Assembly (NCBI GenBank): GCA_019828595.1
Contig: JAHQRK010000005.1
Coordinates: 2,728,001 to 2,792,000, forward strand
Reading direction: 5' to 3'
Source of the DNA: Aphanomyces cochlioides
Lineage: Eukaryota > Oomycota > Saprolegniomycetes > Saprolegniales > Verrucalvaceae
Length of the DNA stretch: 64,000 nucleotides
Numbering within the stretch: position 1 is the stretch's first letter; each line of letters starts with the position of its first letter. The notes below the pieces were generated by a model. It was not told the DNA's origin, did not search any database, and was given only the letters and a program-made list of their open reading frames with translations. A program made the translations under genes and the position numbers. This document shows, piece by piece, positions 1 through 12,900 of this stretch.

Positions 1-402
1 GGTACGGTCATCACTCTTGCCGGCGCCGCAGTCATATTCTCCTCGCGGAAGCAGAGTCTTGTCGGCCACAGCACCACTGAAGTCGAGTTTATCGCAGCCG
101 CGGAAGCAGCAAAGTCAATCGTTTGGTTACGCGAACTGCTGGAAGAAATGAGTTTCGCTGTCAATTCTCCAACTTACCTACACGTTGACAACCAGAGCAC
201 GATCCAAGTCGTTCACAGAAGCTCTTCGCACGATAGGACGAAGCACATTCGCTTGCGCTTCCACTTCATCAAGGATCTTGTTGAAGAAGGCATCATCAAA
301 CTACGATACATCAATACAAAAGAACAAGTGGCCGACATACTCACGAAGGGTATCGTCTTGGCACAGTTCGAGAAACTGCGATCCATGCTGGGCATGACGT
401 GA
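1..402 (+). CDS. Copia (Ty1) polyprotein, C-terminal RNase H end (partial)
   Basis: The reading frame is open from base 1 and stops at 402, so only the last ~133 residues of a Copia polyprotein are in the window. The hallmarks of the Ty1/Copia RNase H and tail are visible: SSRKQ near residue 15, then S-T-T-E-V-E-F-I-A-A, the VDNQSTI block, H-x-R-x-K-H-I and the terminal K-E-Q-V-A-D-I-L-T-K motif. RNase H removes RNA from the RNA/DNA hybrid in reverse transcription. The ATG at 148 is internal and not a true start. The frame is intact through to the stop. A purine-rich tract follows at 488-498, as expected before a 3' LTR. The family assignment is secure; activity cannot be judged because the rest lies outside the window. 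Confidence 0.9.
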   Translation, partial: GTVITLAGAAVIFSSRKQSLVGHSTTEVEFIAAAEAAKSIVWLRELLEEMSFAVNSPTYLHVDNQSTIQVVHRSSSHDRTKHIRLRFHFIKDLVEEGIIKLRYINTKEQVADILTKGIVLAQFEKLRSMLGMT

Positions 403-487
403 TTCCCAGTGAACCTACAAAATCATTAAAACCACAGAGTAAACGATCAATATACCTCAAACGATGAGAGTGACTCGACGTTGACGA

Positions 488-498
488 CGAAGGGGGAG
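488..498 (+). other. Polypurine tract of the Copia element
   Basis: GAAGGGGGAG lies about 90 bp after the Copia stop codon and directly before a TG dinucleotide. Such a tract primes plus-strand synthesis and normally abuts the 3' LTR. The role is inferred from position and composition. Confidence 0.6.
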
Positions 499-757
499 TG
501 GATCGTGGGATGAGCTTATATCGAGTCGATCGTATAAGAAACTCCATCGAAAAGCACACTTCATCGCAATCGTCGTCAACCGACAAACAAGCTGCAGCAA
601 CACTCAAATACGAATATACTGGTCTCCGTAATTGATGGAAATCAATCAACCCGAAATCATCACGACTGTGTTGGATGCAAAGAAACTCATAACCAAACTC
701 GAACACGAAATATGATCGTGTTAGTTTGAATGAAAACACTTTCACAACTTGATCCCA
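499..757 (+). repeat. Probable 3' LTR of the Copia element
   Basis: The segment follows the polypurine tract. TGGGATGA at 506-513 is mirrored by TGATCCCA at 750-757, giving TG...CA ends with a short inverted repeat that extends outward (TCG before, CGA after). The exact 5' end could be 499, directly at the polypurine tract, or 506. The 5' LTR is outside the window, so the limits rest on these internal signals only. The last ~53 bp (705-757) are also the start of every unit of the tandem array that follows. Confidence 0.5.
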
Positions 758-778
758 CGACCGTCCCACAAATTCCGA

Positions 779-788
779 CTATAAATAA
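779..788 (+). promoter_or_regulatory. TATA-like box in each array unit (first copy shown)
   Basis: CTATAAATAA occurs once per unit, about 20 bp after the LTR-derived part, and again in the terminal partial unit, where the array ends a few bases later (24029). It matches a TATA consensus but no transcript is known from the sequence; it may be chance in AT-rich DNA. Confidence 0.3.
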
Positions 789-959
789 TTCTCCAATTAT
801 TGAGGGATGGATGTCCTCTTTTCAATATATAGAGAGGGATGAAAGTCCCTCAAATTTTGATTTGAGGATTAAACCAATACAAACTTGAAGTAGTACCAAT
901 ACGATCCGAGATTATCAAAAAACGAGGGATTTTTATCCCTCAAGAAAGTGTAAACTTTC
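784..959. other. Hairpin chain within the array unit (first copy shown)
   Basis: Successive perfect short inverted repeats lie within 176 bp: AATAATT/AATTATT (784-801, loop CTCC), GAGG/CCTC (802-818), GAGGGA/TCCCTC (834-851), CCTCAAAT/ATTTGAGG (848-867, loop TTTG), GAGGGAT/ATCCCTC (924-941, loop TTTT) and GAAAGT/ACTTTC (944-959, loop GTAA). The third and fourth share bases and so exclude each other. Three of them use the same GAGGGAT...TCC(C)TC pattern. The block is repeated in all 28 units. A role in RNA structure, replication or protein binding is unproven. Confidence 0.75.
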
Positions 960-3900
960 ATGCTTAAGATTTGACTGCCGTTCGTTGCACAATGCTTTAA
1001 AGTAGATGGCTGTGCGTCGAGGGTCATTCGACTAACTTCGTCAATAGATGGTTCCAGACAAAACAAACCTCATCCTTTCGAGTTTGACGTTATATAGCAC
1101 ATGATTAATCGACTTTTTTCAACGTCGCACGAGTGGGTATTTGTTTCCTGTCTTCGTCGCCCAGGCGCCAATGTTGCCGAGCATGGAATAATCCTCACAT
1201 TGGCAGTTAGTTTTCCTGTGGCATTAGATGTAGCATGACTCCTCAATATAAGATTTACAAGCACCTGCCTCATAGGCTCAACAGGAGTGGATGCAACCAC
1301 AGTTTTCTCGGCTGCCAACATGCAAGCTGTGATTGCATCGTCTTCTGTGGAGCTCTGAATCCAGTTTTGAGCTAGTAAGTTGACATTGTTTGGTTATAGC
1401 AATAAGATAAGCTTGATCGATGGCCTTGTGTTTATTGTTCTTGACCTGTCAGGGACGGTGCTTCCTCTCAATTTATCATCAGCATGGCGAGCCAGGCTAG
1501 TTTATTGACCTTTGTGTTCCCGACATTGAAGAAAACGAAATATGATCGTGTTAGTTTGAATGAAAACACTTTCACAACTTGATCCCACGACCGTCCCACA
1601 AATTCCGACTATAAATAATTCTCCAATTATTGAGGGATGGATGTCCTCTTTTCAATATATAGAGAGGGATGAAAGTCCCTCAAATTTTGATTTGAGGATT
1701 AAACCAATACAAACTTGAAGTAGTACCAATACGATCCGAGATTATCAAAAAACGAGGGATTTTTATCCCTCAAGAAAGTGTAAACTTTCATGCTTAAGAT
1801 TTGACTGCCGTTCGTTGCACAATGCTTTAAAGTAGATGGCTGTGCGTCGAGGGTCATTCGACTAACTTCGTCAATAGATGGTTCCAGACAAAACAAACCT
1901 CATCCTTTCGAGTTTGACGTTATATAGCACATGATTAATCGACTTTTTTCAACGTCGCACGAGTGGGTATTTGTTTCCTGTCTTCGTCGCCCAGGCGCCA
2001 ATGTTGCCGAGCATGGAATAATCCTCACATTGGCAGTTAGTTTTCCTGTGGCATTAGATGTAGCATGATCCTCAATATAAGATTTACAAGCACCTGCCTC
2101 ATAGGCTCAACAGGAGTGGATGCAACCACAGTTTTCTCGGCTGCCAACATGCAAGCTGTGATTGCATCGTCTTCTGTGGAGCTCTGAATCCAGTTTTGAG
2201 CTAGTAAGTTGACATTGTTTGGTTATAGCAATAAGATAAGCTTGATCGATGGCCTTGTGTTTATTGTTCTTGACCTGTCAGGGACGGTGCTTCCTCTCAA
2301 TTTATCATCAGCATGGCGAGCCAGGCTAGTTTATTGACCTTTGTGTTCCCGACATTGAAGAAAACGAAATATGATCGTGTTAGTTTGAATGAAAACACTT
2401 TCACAACTTGATCCCACGACCGTCCCACAAATTCCGACTATAAATAATTCTCCAATTATTGAGGGATGGATGTCCTCTTTTCAATATATAGAGAGGGATG
2501 AAAGTCCCTCAAATTTTGATTTGAGGATTAAACCAATACAAACTTGAAGTAGTACCAATACGATCCGAGATTATCAAAAAACGAGGGATTTTTATCCCTC
2601 AAGAAAGTGTAAACTTTCATGCTTAAGATTTGACTGCCGTTCGTTGCACAATGCTTTAAAGTAGATGGCTGTGCGTCGAGGGTCATTCGACTAACTTCGT
2701 CAATAGATGGTTCCAGACAAAACAAACCTCATCCTTTCGAGTTTGACGTTATATAGCACATGATTAATCGACTTTTTTCAACGTCGCACGAGTGGGTATT
2801 TGTTTCCTGTCTTCGTCGCCCAGGCGCCAATGTTGCCGAGCATGGAATAATCCTCACATTGGCAGTTAGTTTTCCTGTGGCATTAGATGTAGCATGACTC
2901 CTCAATATAAGATTTACAAGCACCTGCCTCATAGGCTCAACAGGAGTGGATGCAACCACAGTTTTCTCGGCTGCCAACATGCAAGCTGTGATTGCATCGT
3001 CTTCTGTGGAGCTCTGAATCCAGTTTTGAGCTAGTAAGTTGACATTGTTTGGTTATAGCAATAAGATAAGCTTGATCGATGGCCTTGTGTTTATTGTTCT
3101 TGACCTGTCAGGGACGGTGCTTCCTCTCAATTTATCATCAGCATGGCGAGCCAGGCTAGTTTATTGACCTTTGTGTTCCCGACATTGAAGAAAACGAAAT
3201 ATGATCGTGTTAGTTTGAATGAAAACACTTTCACAACTTGATCCCACGACCGTCCCACAAATTCCGACTATAAATAATTCTCCAATTATTGAGGGATGGA
3301 TGTCCTCTTTTCAATATATAGAGAGGGATGAAAGTCCCTCAAATTTTGATTTGAGGATTAAACCAATACAAACTTGAAGTAGTACCAATACGATCCGAGA
3401 TTATCAAAAAACGAGGGATTTTTATCCCTCAAGAAAGTGTAAACTTTCATGCTTAAGATTTGACTGCCGTTCGTTGCACAATGCTTTAAAGTAGATGGCT
3501 GTGCGTCGAGGGTCATTCGACTAACTTCGTCAATAGATGGTTCCAGACAAAACAAACCTCATCCTTTCGAGTTTGACGTTATATAGCACATGATTAATCG
3601 ACTTTTTTCAACGTCGCACGAGTGGGTATTTGTTTCCTGTCTTCGTCGCCCAGGCGCCAATGTTGCCGAGCATGGAATAATCCTCACATTGGCAGTTAGT
3701 TTTCCTGTGGCATTAGATGTAGCATGACTCCTCAATATAAGATTTACAAGCACCTGCCTCATAGGCTCAACAGGAGTGGATGCAACCACAGTTTTCTCGG
3801 CTGCCAACATGCAAGCTGTGATTGCATCGTCTTCTGTGGAGCTCTGAATCCAGTTTTGAGCTAGTAAGTTGACATTGTTTGGTTATAGCAATAAGATAAG

Positions 3901-6900
3901 CTTGATCGATGGCCTTGTGTTTATTGTTCTTGACCTGTCAGGGACGGTGCTTCCTCTCAATTTATCATCAGCATGGCGAGCCAGGCTAGTTTATTGACCT
4001 TTGTGTTCCCGACATTGAAGAAAACGAAATATGATCGTGTTAGTTTGAATGAAAACACTTTCACAACTTGATCCCACGACCGTCCCACAAATTCCGACTA
4101 TAAATAATTCTCCAATTATTGAGGGATGGATGTCCTCTTTTCAATATATAGAGAGGGATGAAAGTCCCTCAAATTTTGATTTGAGGATTAAACCAATACA
4201 AACTTGAAGTAGTACCAATACGATCCGAGATTATCAAAAAACGAGGGATTTTTATCCCTCAAGAAAGTGTAAACTTTCATGCTTAAGATTTGACTGCCGT
4301 TCGTTGCACAATGCTTTAAAGTAGATGGCTGTGCGTCGAGGGTCATTCGACTAACTTCGTCAATAGATGGTTCCAGACAAAACAAACCTCATCCTTTCGA
4401 GTTTGACGTTATATAGCACATGATTAATCGACTTTTTTCAACGTCGCACGAGTGGGTATTTGTTTCCTGTCTTCGTCGCCCAGGCGCCAATGTTGCCGAG
4501 CATGGAATAATCCTCACATTGGCAGTTAGTTTTCCTGTGGCATTAGATGTAGCATGACTCCTCAATATAAGATTTACAAGCACCTGCCTCATAGGCTCAA
4601 CAGGAGTGGATGCAACCACAGTTTTCTCGGCTGCCAACATGCAAGCTGTGATTGCATCGTCTTCTGTGGAGCTCTGAATCCAGTTTTGAGCTAGTAAGTT
4701 GACATTGTTTGGTTATAGCAATAAGATAAGCTTGATCGATGGCCTTGTGTTTATTGTTCTTGACCTGTCAGGGACGGTGCTTCCTCTCAATTTATCATCA
4801 GCATGGCGAGCCAGGCTAGTTTATTGACCTTTGTGTTCCCGACATTGAAGAAAACGAAATATGATCGTGTTAGTTTGAATGAAAACACTTTCACAACTTG
4901 ATCCCACGACCGTCCCACAAATTCCGACTATAAATAATTCTCCAATTATTGAGGGATGGATGTCCTCTTTTCAATATATAGAGAGGGATGAAAGTCCCTC
5001 AAATTTTGATTTGAGGATTAAACCAATACAAACTTGAAGTAGTACCAATACGATCCGAGATTATCAAAAAACGAGGGATTTTTATCCCTCAAGAAAGTGT
5101 AAACTTTCATGCTTAAGATTTGACTGCCGTTCGTTGCACAATGCTTTAAAGTAGATGGCTGTGCGTCGAGGGTCATTCGACTAACTTCGTCAATAGATGG
5201 TTCCAGACAAAACAAACCTCATCCTTTCGAGTTTGACGTTATATAGCACATGATTAATCGACTTTTTTCAACGTCGCACGAGTGGGTATTTGTTTCCTGT
5301 CTTCGTCGCCCAGGCGCCAATGTTGCCGAGCATGGAATAATCCTCACATTGGCAGTTAGTTTTCCTGTGGCATTAGATGTAGCATGACTCCTCAATATAA
5401 GATTTACAAGCACCTGCCTCATAGGCTCAACAGGAGTGGATGCAACCACAGTTTTCTCGGCTGCCAACATGCAAGCTGTGATTGCATCGTCTTCTGTGGA
5501 GCTCTGAATCCAGTTTTGAGCTAGTAAGTTGACATTGTTTGGTTATAGCAATAAGATAAGCTTGATCGATGGCCTTGTGTTTATTGTTCTTGACCTGTCA
5601 GGGACGGTGCTTCCTCTCAATTTATCATCAGCATGGCGAGCCAGGCTAGTTTATTGACCTTTGTGTTCCCGACATTGAAGAAAACGAAATATGATCGTGT
5701 TAGTTTGAATGAAAACACTTTCACAACTTGATCCCACGACCGTCCCACAAATTCCGACTATAAATAATTCTCCAATTATTGAGGGATGGATGTCCTCTTT
5801 TCAATATATAGAGAGGGATGAAAGTCCCTCAAATTTTGATTTGAGGATTAAACCAATACAAACTTGAAGTAGTACCAATACGATCCGAGATTATCAAAAA
5901 ACGAGGGATTTTTATCCCTCAAGAAAGTGTAAACTTTCATGCTTAAGATTTGACTGCCGTTCGTTGCACAATGCTTTAAAGTAGATGGCTGTGCGTCGAG
6001 GGTCATTCGACTAACTTCGTCAATAGATGGTTCCAGACAAAACAAACCTCATCCTTTCGAGTTTGACGTTATATAGCACATGATTAATCGACTTTTTTCA
6101 ACGTCGCACGAGTGGGTATTTGTTTCCTGTCTTCGTCGCCCAGGCGCCAATGTTGCCGAGCATGGAATAATCCTCACATTGGCAGTTAGTTTTCCTGTGG
6201 CATTAGATGTAGCATGACTCCTCAATATAAGATTTACAAGCACCTGCCTCATAGGCTCAACAGGAGTGGATGCAACCACAGTTTTCTCGGCTGCCAACAT
6301 GCAAGCTGTGATTGCATCGTCTTCTGTGGAGCTCTGAATCCAGTTTTGAGCTAGTAAGTTGACATTGTTTGGTTATAGCAATAAGATAAGCTTGATCGAT
6401 GGCCTTGTGTTTATTGTTCTTGACCTGTCAGGGACGGTGCTTCCTCTCAATTTATCATCAGCATGGCGAGCCAGGCTAGTTTATTGACCTTTGTGTTCCC
6501 GACATTGAAGAAAACGAAATATGATCGTGTTAGTTTGAATGAAAACACTTTCACAACTTGATCCCACGACCGTCCCACAAATTCCGACTATAAATAATTC
6601 TCCAATTATTGAGGGATGGATGTCCTCTTTTCAATATATAGAGAGGGATGAAAGTCCCTCAAATTTTGATTTGAGGATTAAACCAATACAAACTTGAAGT
6701 AGTACCAATACGATCCGAGATTATCAAAAAACGAGGGATTTTTATCCCTCAAGAAAGTGTAAACTTTCATGCTTAAGATTTGACTGCCGTTCGTTGCACA
6801 ATGCTTTAAAGTAGATGGCTGTGCGTCGAGGGTCATTCGACTAACTTCGTCAATAGATGGTTCCAGACAAAACAAACCTCATCCTTTCGAGTTTGACGTT

Positions 6901-9900
6901 ATATAGCACATGATTAATCGACTTTTTTCAACGTCGCACGAGTGGGTATTTGTTTCCTGTCTTCGTCGCCCAGGCGCCAATGTTGCCGAGCATGGAATAA
7001 TCCTCACATTGGCAGTTAGTTTTCCTGTGGCATTAGATGTAGCATGACTCCTCAATATAAGATTTACAAGCACCTGCCTCATAGGCTCAACAGGAGTGGA
7101 TGCAACCACAGTTTTCTCGGCTGCCAACATGCAAGCTGTGATTGCATCGTCTTCTGTGGAGCTCTGAATCCAGTTTTGAGCTAGTAAGTTGACATTGTTT
7201 GGTTATAGCAATAAGATAAGCTTGATCGATGGCCTTGTGTTTATTGTTCTTGACCTGTCAGGGACGGTGCTTCCTCTCAATTTATCATCAGCATGGCGAG
7301 CCAGGCTAGTTTATTGACCTTTGTGTTCCCGACATTGAAGAAAACGAAATATGATCGTGTTAGTTTGAATGAAAACACTTTCACAACTTGATCCCACGAC
7401 CGTCCCACAAATTCCGACTATAAATAATTCTCCAATTATTGAGGGATGGATGTCCTCTTTTCAATATATAGAGAGGGATGAAAGTCCCTCAAATTTTGAT
7501 TTGAGGATTAAACCAATACAAACTTGAAGTAGTACCAATACGATCCGAGATTATCAAAAAACGAGGGTTTTTATCCCTCAAGAAAGTGTAAACTTTCATG
7601 CTTAAGATTTGACTGCCGTTCGTTGCACAATGCTTTAAAGTAGATGGCTGTGCGTCGAGGGTCATTCGACTAACTTCGTCAATAGATGGTTCCAGACAAA
7701 ACAAACCTCATCCTTTCGAGTTTGACGTTATATAGCACATGATTAATCGACTTTTTTCAACGTCGCACGAGTGGGTATTTGTTTCCTGTCTTCGTCGCCC
7801 AGGCGCCAATGTTGCCGAGCATGGAATAATCCTCACATTGGCAGTTAGTTTTCCTGTGGCATTAGATGTAGCATGACTCCTCAATATAAGATTTACAAGC
7901 ACCTGCCTCATAGGCTCAACAGGAGTGGATGCAACCACAGTTTTCTCGGCTGCCAACATGCAAGCTGTGATTGCATCGTCTTCTGTGGAGCTCTGAATCC
8001 AGTTTTGAGCTAGTAAGTTGACATTGTTTGGTTATAGCAATAAGATAAGCTTGATCGATGGCCTTGTGTTTATTGTTCTTGACCTGTCAGGGACGGTGCT
8101 TCCTCTCAATTTATCATCAGCATGGCGAGCCAGGCTAGTTTATTGACCTTTGTGTTCCCGACATTGAAGAAAACGAAATATGATCGTGTTAGTTTGAATG
8201 AAAACACTTTCACAACTTGATCCCACGACCGTCCCACAAATTCCGACTATAAATAATTCTCCAATTATTGAGGGATGGATGTCCTCTTTTCAATATATAG
8301 AGAGGGATGAAAGTCCCTCAAATTTTGATTTGAGGATTAAACCAATACAAACTTGAAGTAGTACCAATACGATCCGAGATTATCAAAAAACGAGGGATTT
8401 TTATCCCTCAAGAAAGTGTAAACTTTCATGCTTAAGATTTGACTGCCGTTCGTTGCACAATGCTTTAAAGTAGATGGCTGTGCGTCGAGGGTCATTCGAC
8501 TAACTTCGTCAATAGATGGTTCCAGACAAAACAAACCTCATCCTTTCGAGTTTGACGTTATATAGCACATGATTAATCGACTTTTTTCAACGTCGCACGA
8601 GTGGGTATTTGTTTCCTGTCTTCGTCGCCCAGGCGCCAATGTTGCCGAGCATGGAATAATCCTCACATTGGCAGTTAGTTTTCCTGTGGCATTAGATGTA
8701 GCATGACTCCTCAATATAAGATTTACAAGCACCTGCCTCATAGGCTCAACAGGAGTGGATGCAACCACAGTTTTCTCGGCTGCCAACATGCAAGCTGTGA
8801 TTGCATCGTCTTCTGTGGAGCTCTGAATCCAGTTTTGAGCTAGTAAGTTGACATTGTTTGGTTATAGCAATAAGATAAGCTTGATCGATGGCCTTGTGTT
8901 TATTGTTCTTGACCTGTCAGGGACGGTGCTTCCTCTCAATTTATCATCAGCATGGCGAGCCAGGCTAGTTTATTGACCTTTGTGTTCCCGACATTGAAGA
9001 AAACGAAATATGATCGTGTTAGTTTGAATGAAAACACTTTCACAACTTGATCCCACGACCGTCCCACAAATTCCGACTATAAATAATTCTCCAATTATTG
9101 AGGGATGGATGTCCTCTTTTCAATATATAGAGAGGGATGAAAGTCCCTCAAATTTTGATTTGAGGATTAAACCAATACAAACTTGAAGTAGTACCAATAC
9201 GATCCGAGATTATCAAAAAACGAGGGATTTTTATCCCTCAAGAAAGTGTAAACTTTCATGCTTAAGATTTGACTGCCGTTCGTTGCACAATGCTTTAAAG
9301 TAGATGGCTGTGTGTCGAGGGTCATTCGACTAACTTCGTCAATAGATGGTTCCAGACAAAACAAACCTCATCCTTTCGAGTTTGACGTTATATAGCACAT
9401 GATTAATCGACTTTTTTCAACGTCGCACGAGTGGGTATTTGTTTCCTGTCTTCGTCGCCCAGGCGCCAATGTTGCCGAGCATGGAATAATCCTCACATTG
9501 GCAGTTAGTTTTCCTGTGGCATTAGATGTAGCATGACTCCTCAATATAAGATTTACAAGCACCTGCCTCATAGGCTCAACAGGAGTGGATGCAACCACAG
9601 TTTTCTCGGCTGCCAACATGCAAGCTGTGATTGCATCGTCTTCTGTGGAGCTCTGAATCCAGTTTTGAGCTAGTAAGTTGACATTGTTTGGTTATAGCAA
9701 TAAGATAAGCTTGATCGATGGCCTTGTGTTTATTGTTCTTGACCTGTCAGGGACGGTGCTTCCTCTCAATTTATCATCAGCATGGCGAGCCAGGCTAGTT
9801 TATTGACCTTTGTGTTCCCGACATTGAAGAAAACGAAATATGATCGTGTTAGTTTGAATGAAAACACTTTCACAACTTGATCCCACGACCGTCCCACAAA

Positions 9901-12900
9901 TTCCGACTATAAATAATTCTCCAATTATTGAGGGATGGATGTCCTCTTTTCAATATATAGAGAGGGATGAAAGTCCCTCAAATTTTGATTTGAGGATTAA
10001 ACCAATACAAACTTGAAGTAGTACCAATACGATCCGAGATTATCAAAAAACGAGGGATTTTTATCCCTCAAGAAAGTGTAAACTTTCATGCTTAAGATTT
10101 GACTGCCGTTCGTTGCACAATGCTTTAAAGTAGATGGCTGTGCGTCGAGGGTCATTCGACTAACTTCGTCAATAGATGGTTCCAGACAAAACAAACCTCA
10201 TCCTTTCGAGTTTGACGTTATATAGCACATGATTAATCGACTTTTTTCAACGTCGCACGAGTGGGTATTTGTTTCCTGTCTTCGTCGCCCAGGCGCCAAT
10301 GTTGCCGAGCATGGAATAATCCTCACATTGGCAGTTAGTTTTCCTGTGGCATTAGATGTAGCATGACTCCTCAATATAAGATTTACAAGCACCTGCCTCA
10401 TAGGCTCAACAGGAGTGGATGCAACCACAGTTTTCTCGGCTGCCAACATGCAAGCTGTGATTGCATCGTCTTCTGTGGAGCTCTGAATCCAGTTTTGAGC
10501 TAGTAAGTTGACATTGTTTGGTTATAGCAATAAGATAAGCTTGATCGATGGCCTTGTGTTTATTGTTCTTGACCTGTCAGGGACGGTGCTTCCTCTCAAT
10601 TTATCATCAGCATGGCGAGCCAGGCTAGTTTATTGACCTTTGTGTTCCCGACATTGAAGAAAACGAAATATGATCGTGTTAGTTTGAATGAAAACACTTT
10701 CACAACTTGATCCCACGACCGTCCCACAAATTCCGACTATAAATAATTCTCCAATTATTGAGGGATGGATGTCCTCTTTTCAATATATAGAGAGGGATGA
10801 AAGTCCCTCAAATTTTGATTTGAGGATTAAACCAATACAAACTTGAAGTAGTACCAATACGATCCGAGATTATCAAAAAACGAGGGATTTTTATCCCTCA
10901 AGAAAGTGTAAACTTTCATGCTTAAGATTTGACTGCCGTTCGTTGCACAATGCTTTAAAGTAGATGGCTGTGCGTCGAGGGTCATTCGACTAACTTCGTC
11001 AATAGATGGTTCCAGACAAAACAAACCTCATCCTTTCGAGTTTGACGTTATATAGCACATGATTAATCGACTTTTTTCAACGTCGCACGAGTGGGTATTT
11101 GTTTCCTGTCTTCGTCGCCCAGGCGCCAATGTTGCCGAGCATGGAATAATCCTCACATTGGCAGTTAGTTTTCCTGTGGCATTAGATGTAGCATGACTCC
11201 TCAATATAAGATTTACAAGCACCTGCCTCATAGGCTCAACAGGAGTGGATGCAACCACAGTTTTCTCGGCTGCCAACATGCAAGCTGTGATTGCATCGTC
11301 TTCTGTGGAGCTCTGAATCCAGTTTTGAGCTAGTAAGTTGACATTGTTTGGTTATAGCAATAAGATAAGCTTGATCGATGGCCTTGTGTTTATTGTTCTT
11401 GACCTGTCAGGGACGGTGCTTCCTCTCAATTTATCATCAGCATGGCGAGCCAGGCTAGTTTATTGACCTTTGTGTTCCCGACATTGAAGAAAACGAAATA
11501 TGATCGTGTTAGTTTGAATGAAAACACTTTCACAACTTGATCCCACGACCGTCCCACAAATTCCGACTATATAAATAATTCTCCAATTATTGAGGGATGG
11601 ATGTCCTCTTTTCAATATATAGAGAGGGATGAAAGTCCCTCAAATTTTGATTTGAGGATTAAACCAATACAAACTTGAAGTAGTACCAATACGATCCGAG
11701 ATTATCAAAAAACGAGGGATTTTTATCCCTCAAGAAAGTGTAAACTTTCATGCTTAAGATTTGACTGCCGTTCGTTGCACAATGCTTTAAAGTAGATGGC
11801 TGTGCGTCGAGGGTCATTCGACTAACTTCGTCAATAGATGGTTCCAGACAAAACAAACCTCATCCTTTCGAGTTTGACGTTATATAGCACATGATTAATC
11901 GACTTTTTTCAACGTCGCACGAGTGGGTATTTGTTTCCTGTCTTCGTCGCCCAGGCGCCAATGTTGCCGAGCATGGAATAATCCTCACATTGGCAGTTAG
12001 TTTTCCTGTGGCATTAGATGTAGCATGACTCCTCAATATAAGATTTACAAGCACCTGCCTCATAGGCTCAACAGGAGTGGATGCAACCACAGTTTTCTCG
12101 GCTGCCAACATGCAAGCTGTGATTGCATCGTCTTCTGTGGAGCTCTGAATCCAGTTTTGAGCTAGTAAGTTGACATTGTTTGGTTATAGCAATAAGATAA
12201 GCTTGATCGATGGCCTTGTGTTTATTGTTCTTGACCTGTCAGGGACGGTGCTTCCTCTCAATTTATCATCAGCATGGCGAGCCAGGCTAGTTTATTGACC
12301 TTTGTGTTCCCGACATTGAAGAAAACGAAATATGATCGTGTTAGTTTGAATGAAAACACTTTCACAACTTGATCCCACGACCGTCCCACAAATTCCGACT
12401 ATAAATAATTCTCCAATTATTGAGGGATGGATGTCCTCTTTTCAATATATAGAGAGGGATGAAAGTCCCTCAAATTTTGATTTGAGGATTAAACCAATAC
12501 AAACTTGAAGTAGTACCAATACGATCCGAGATTATCAAAAAACGAGGGATTTTTATCCCTCAAGAAAGTGTAAACTTTCATGCTTAAGATTTGACTGCCG
12601 TTCGTTGCACAATGCTTTAAAGTAGATGGCTGTGCGTCGAGGGTCATTCGACTAACTTCGTCAATAGATGGTTCCAGACAAAACAAACCTCATCCTTTCG
12701 AGTTTGACGTTATATAGCACATGATTAATCGACTTTTTTCAACGTCGCACGAGTGGGTATTTGTTTCCTGTCTTCGTCGCCCAGGCGCCAATGTTGCCGA
12801 GCATGGAATAATCCTCACATTGGCAGTTAGTTTTCCTGTGGCATTAGATGTAGCATGACTCCTCAATATAAGATTTACAAGCACCTGCCTCATAGGCTCA

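Noticed and set aside
1145..1175. Retroviral-type primer binding site (TTGGCGCC) on the minus strand of the unit
   Set aside because: The short match resembles a tRNA primer site, but the continuation does not fit a tRNA acceptor/T-arm and no LTR lies next to it.
869..1321. 65- and 83-codon minus-strand ORFs in each array unit
   Set aside because: They recur only because the unit recurs; no domain, signal peptide or family features. One unit loses the 83-codon ORF by a base deletion and another has an altered 65-codon ORF, so there is no sign of selection on the protein.
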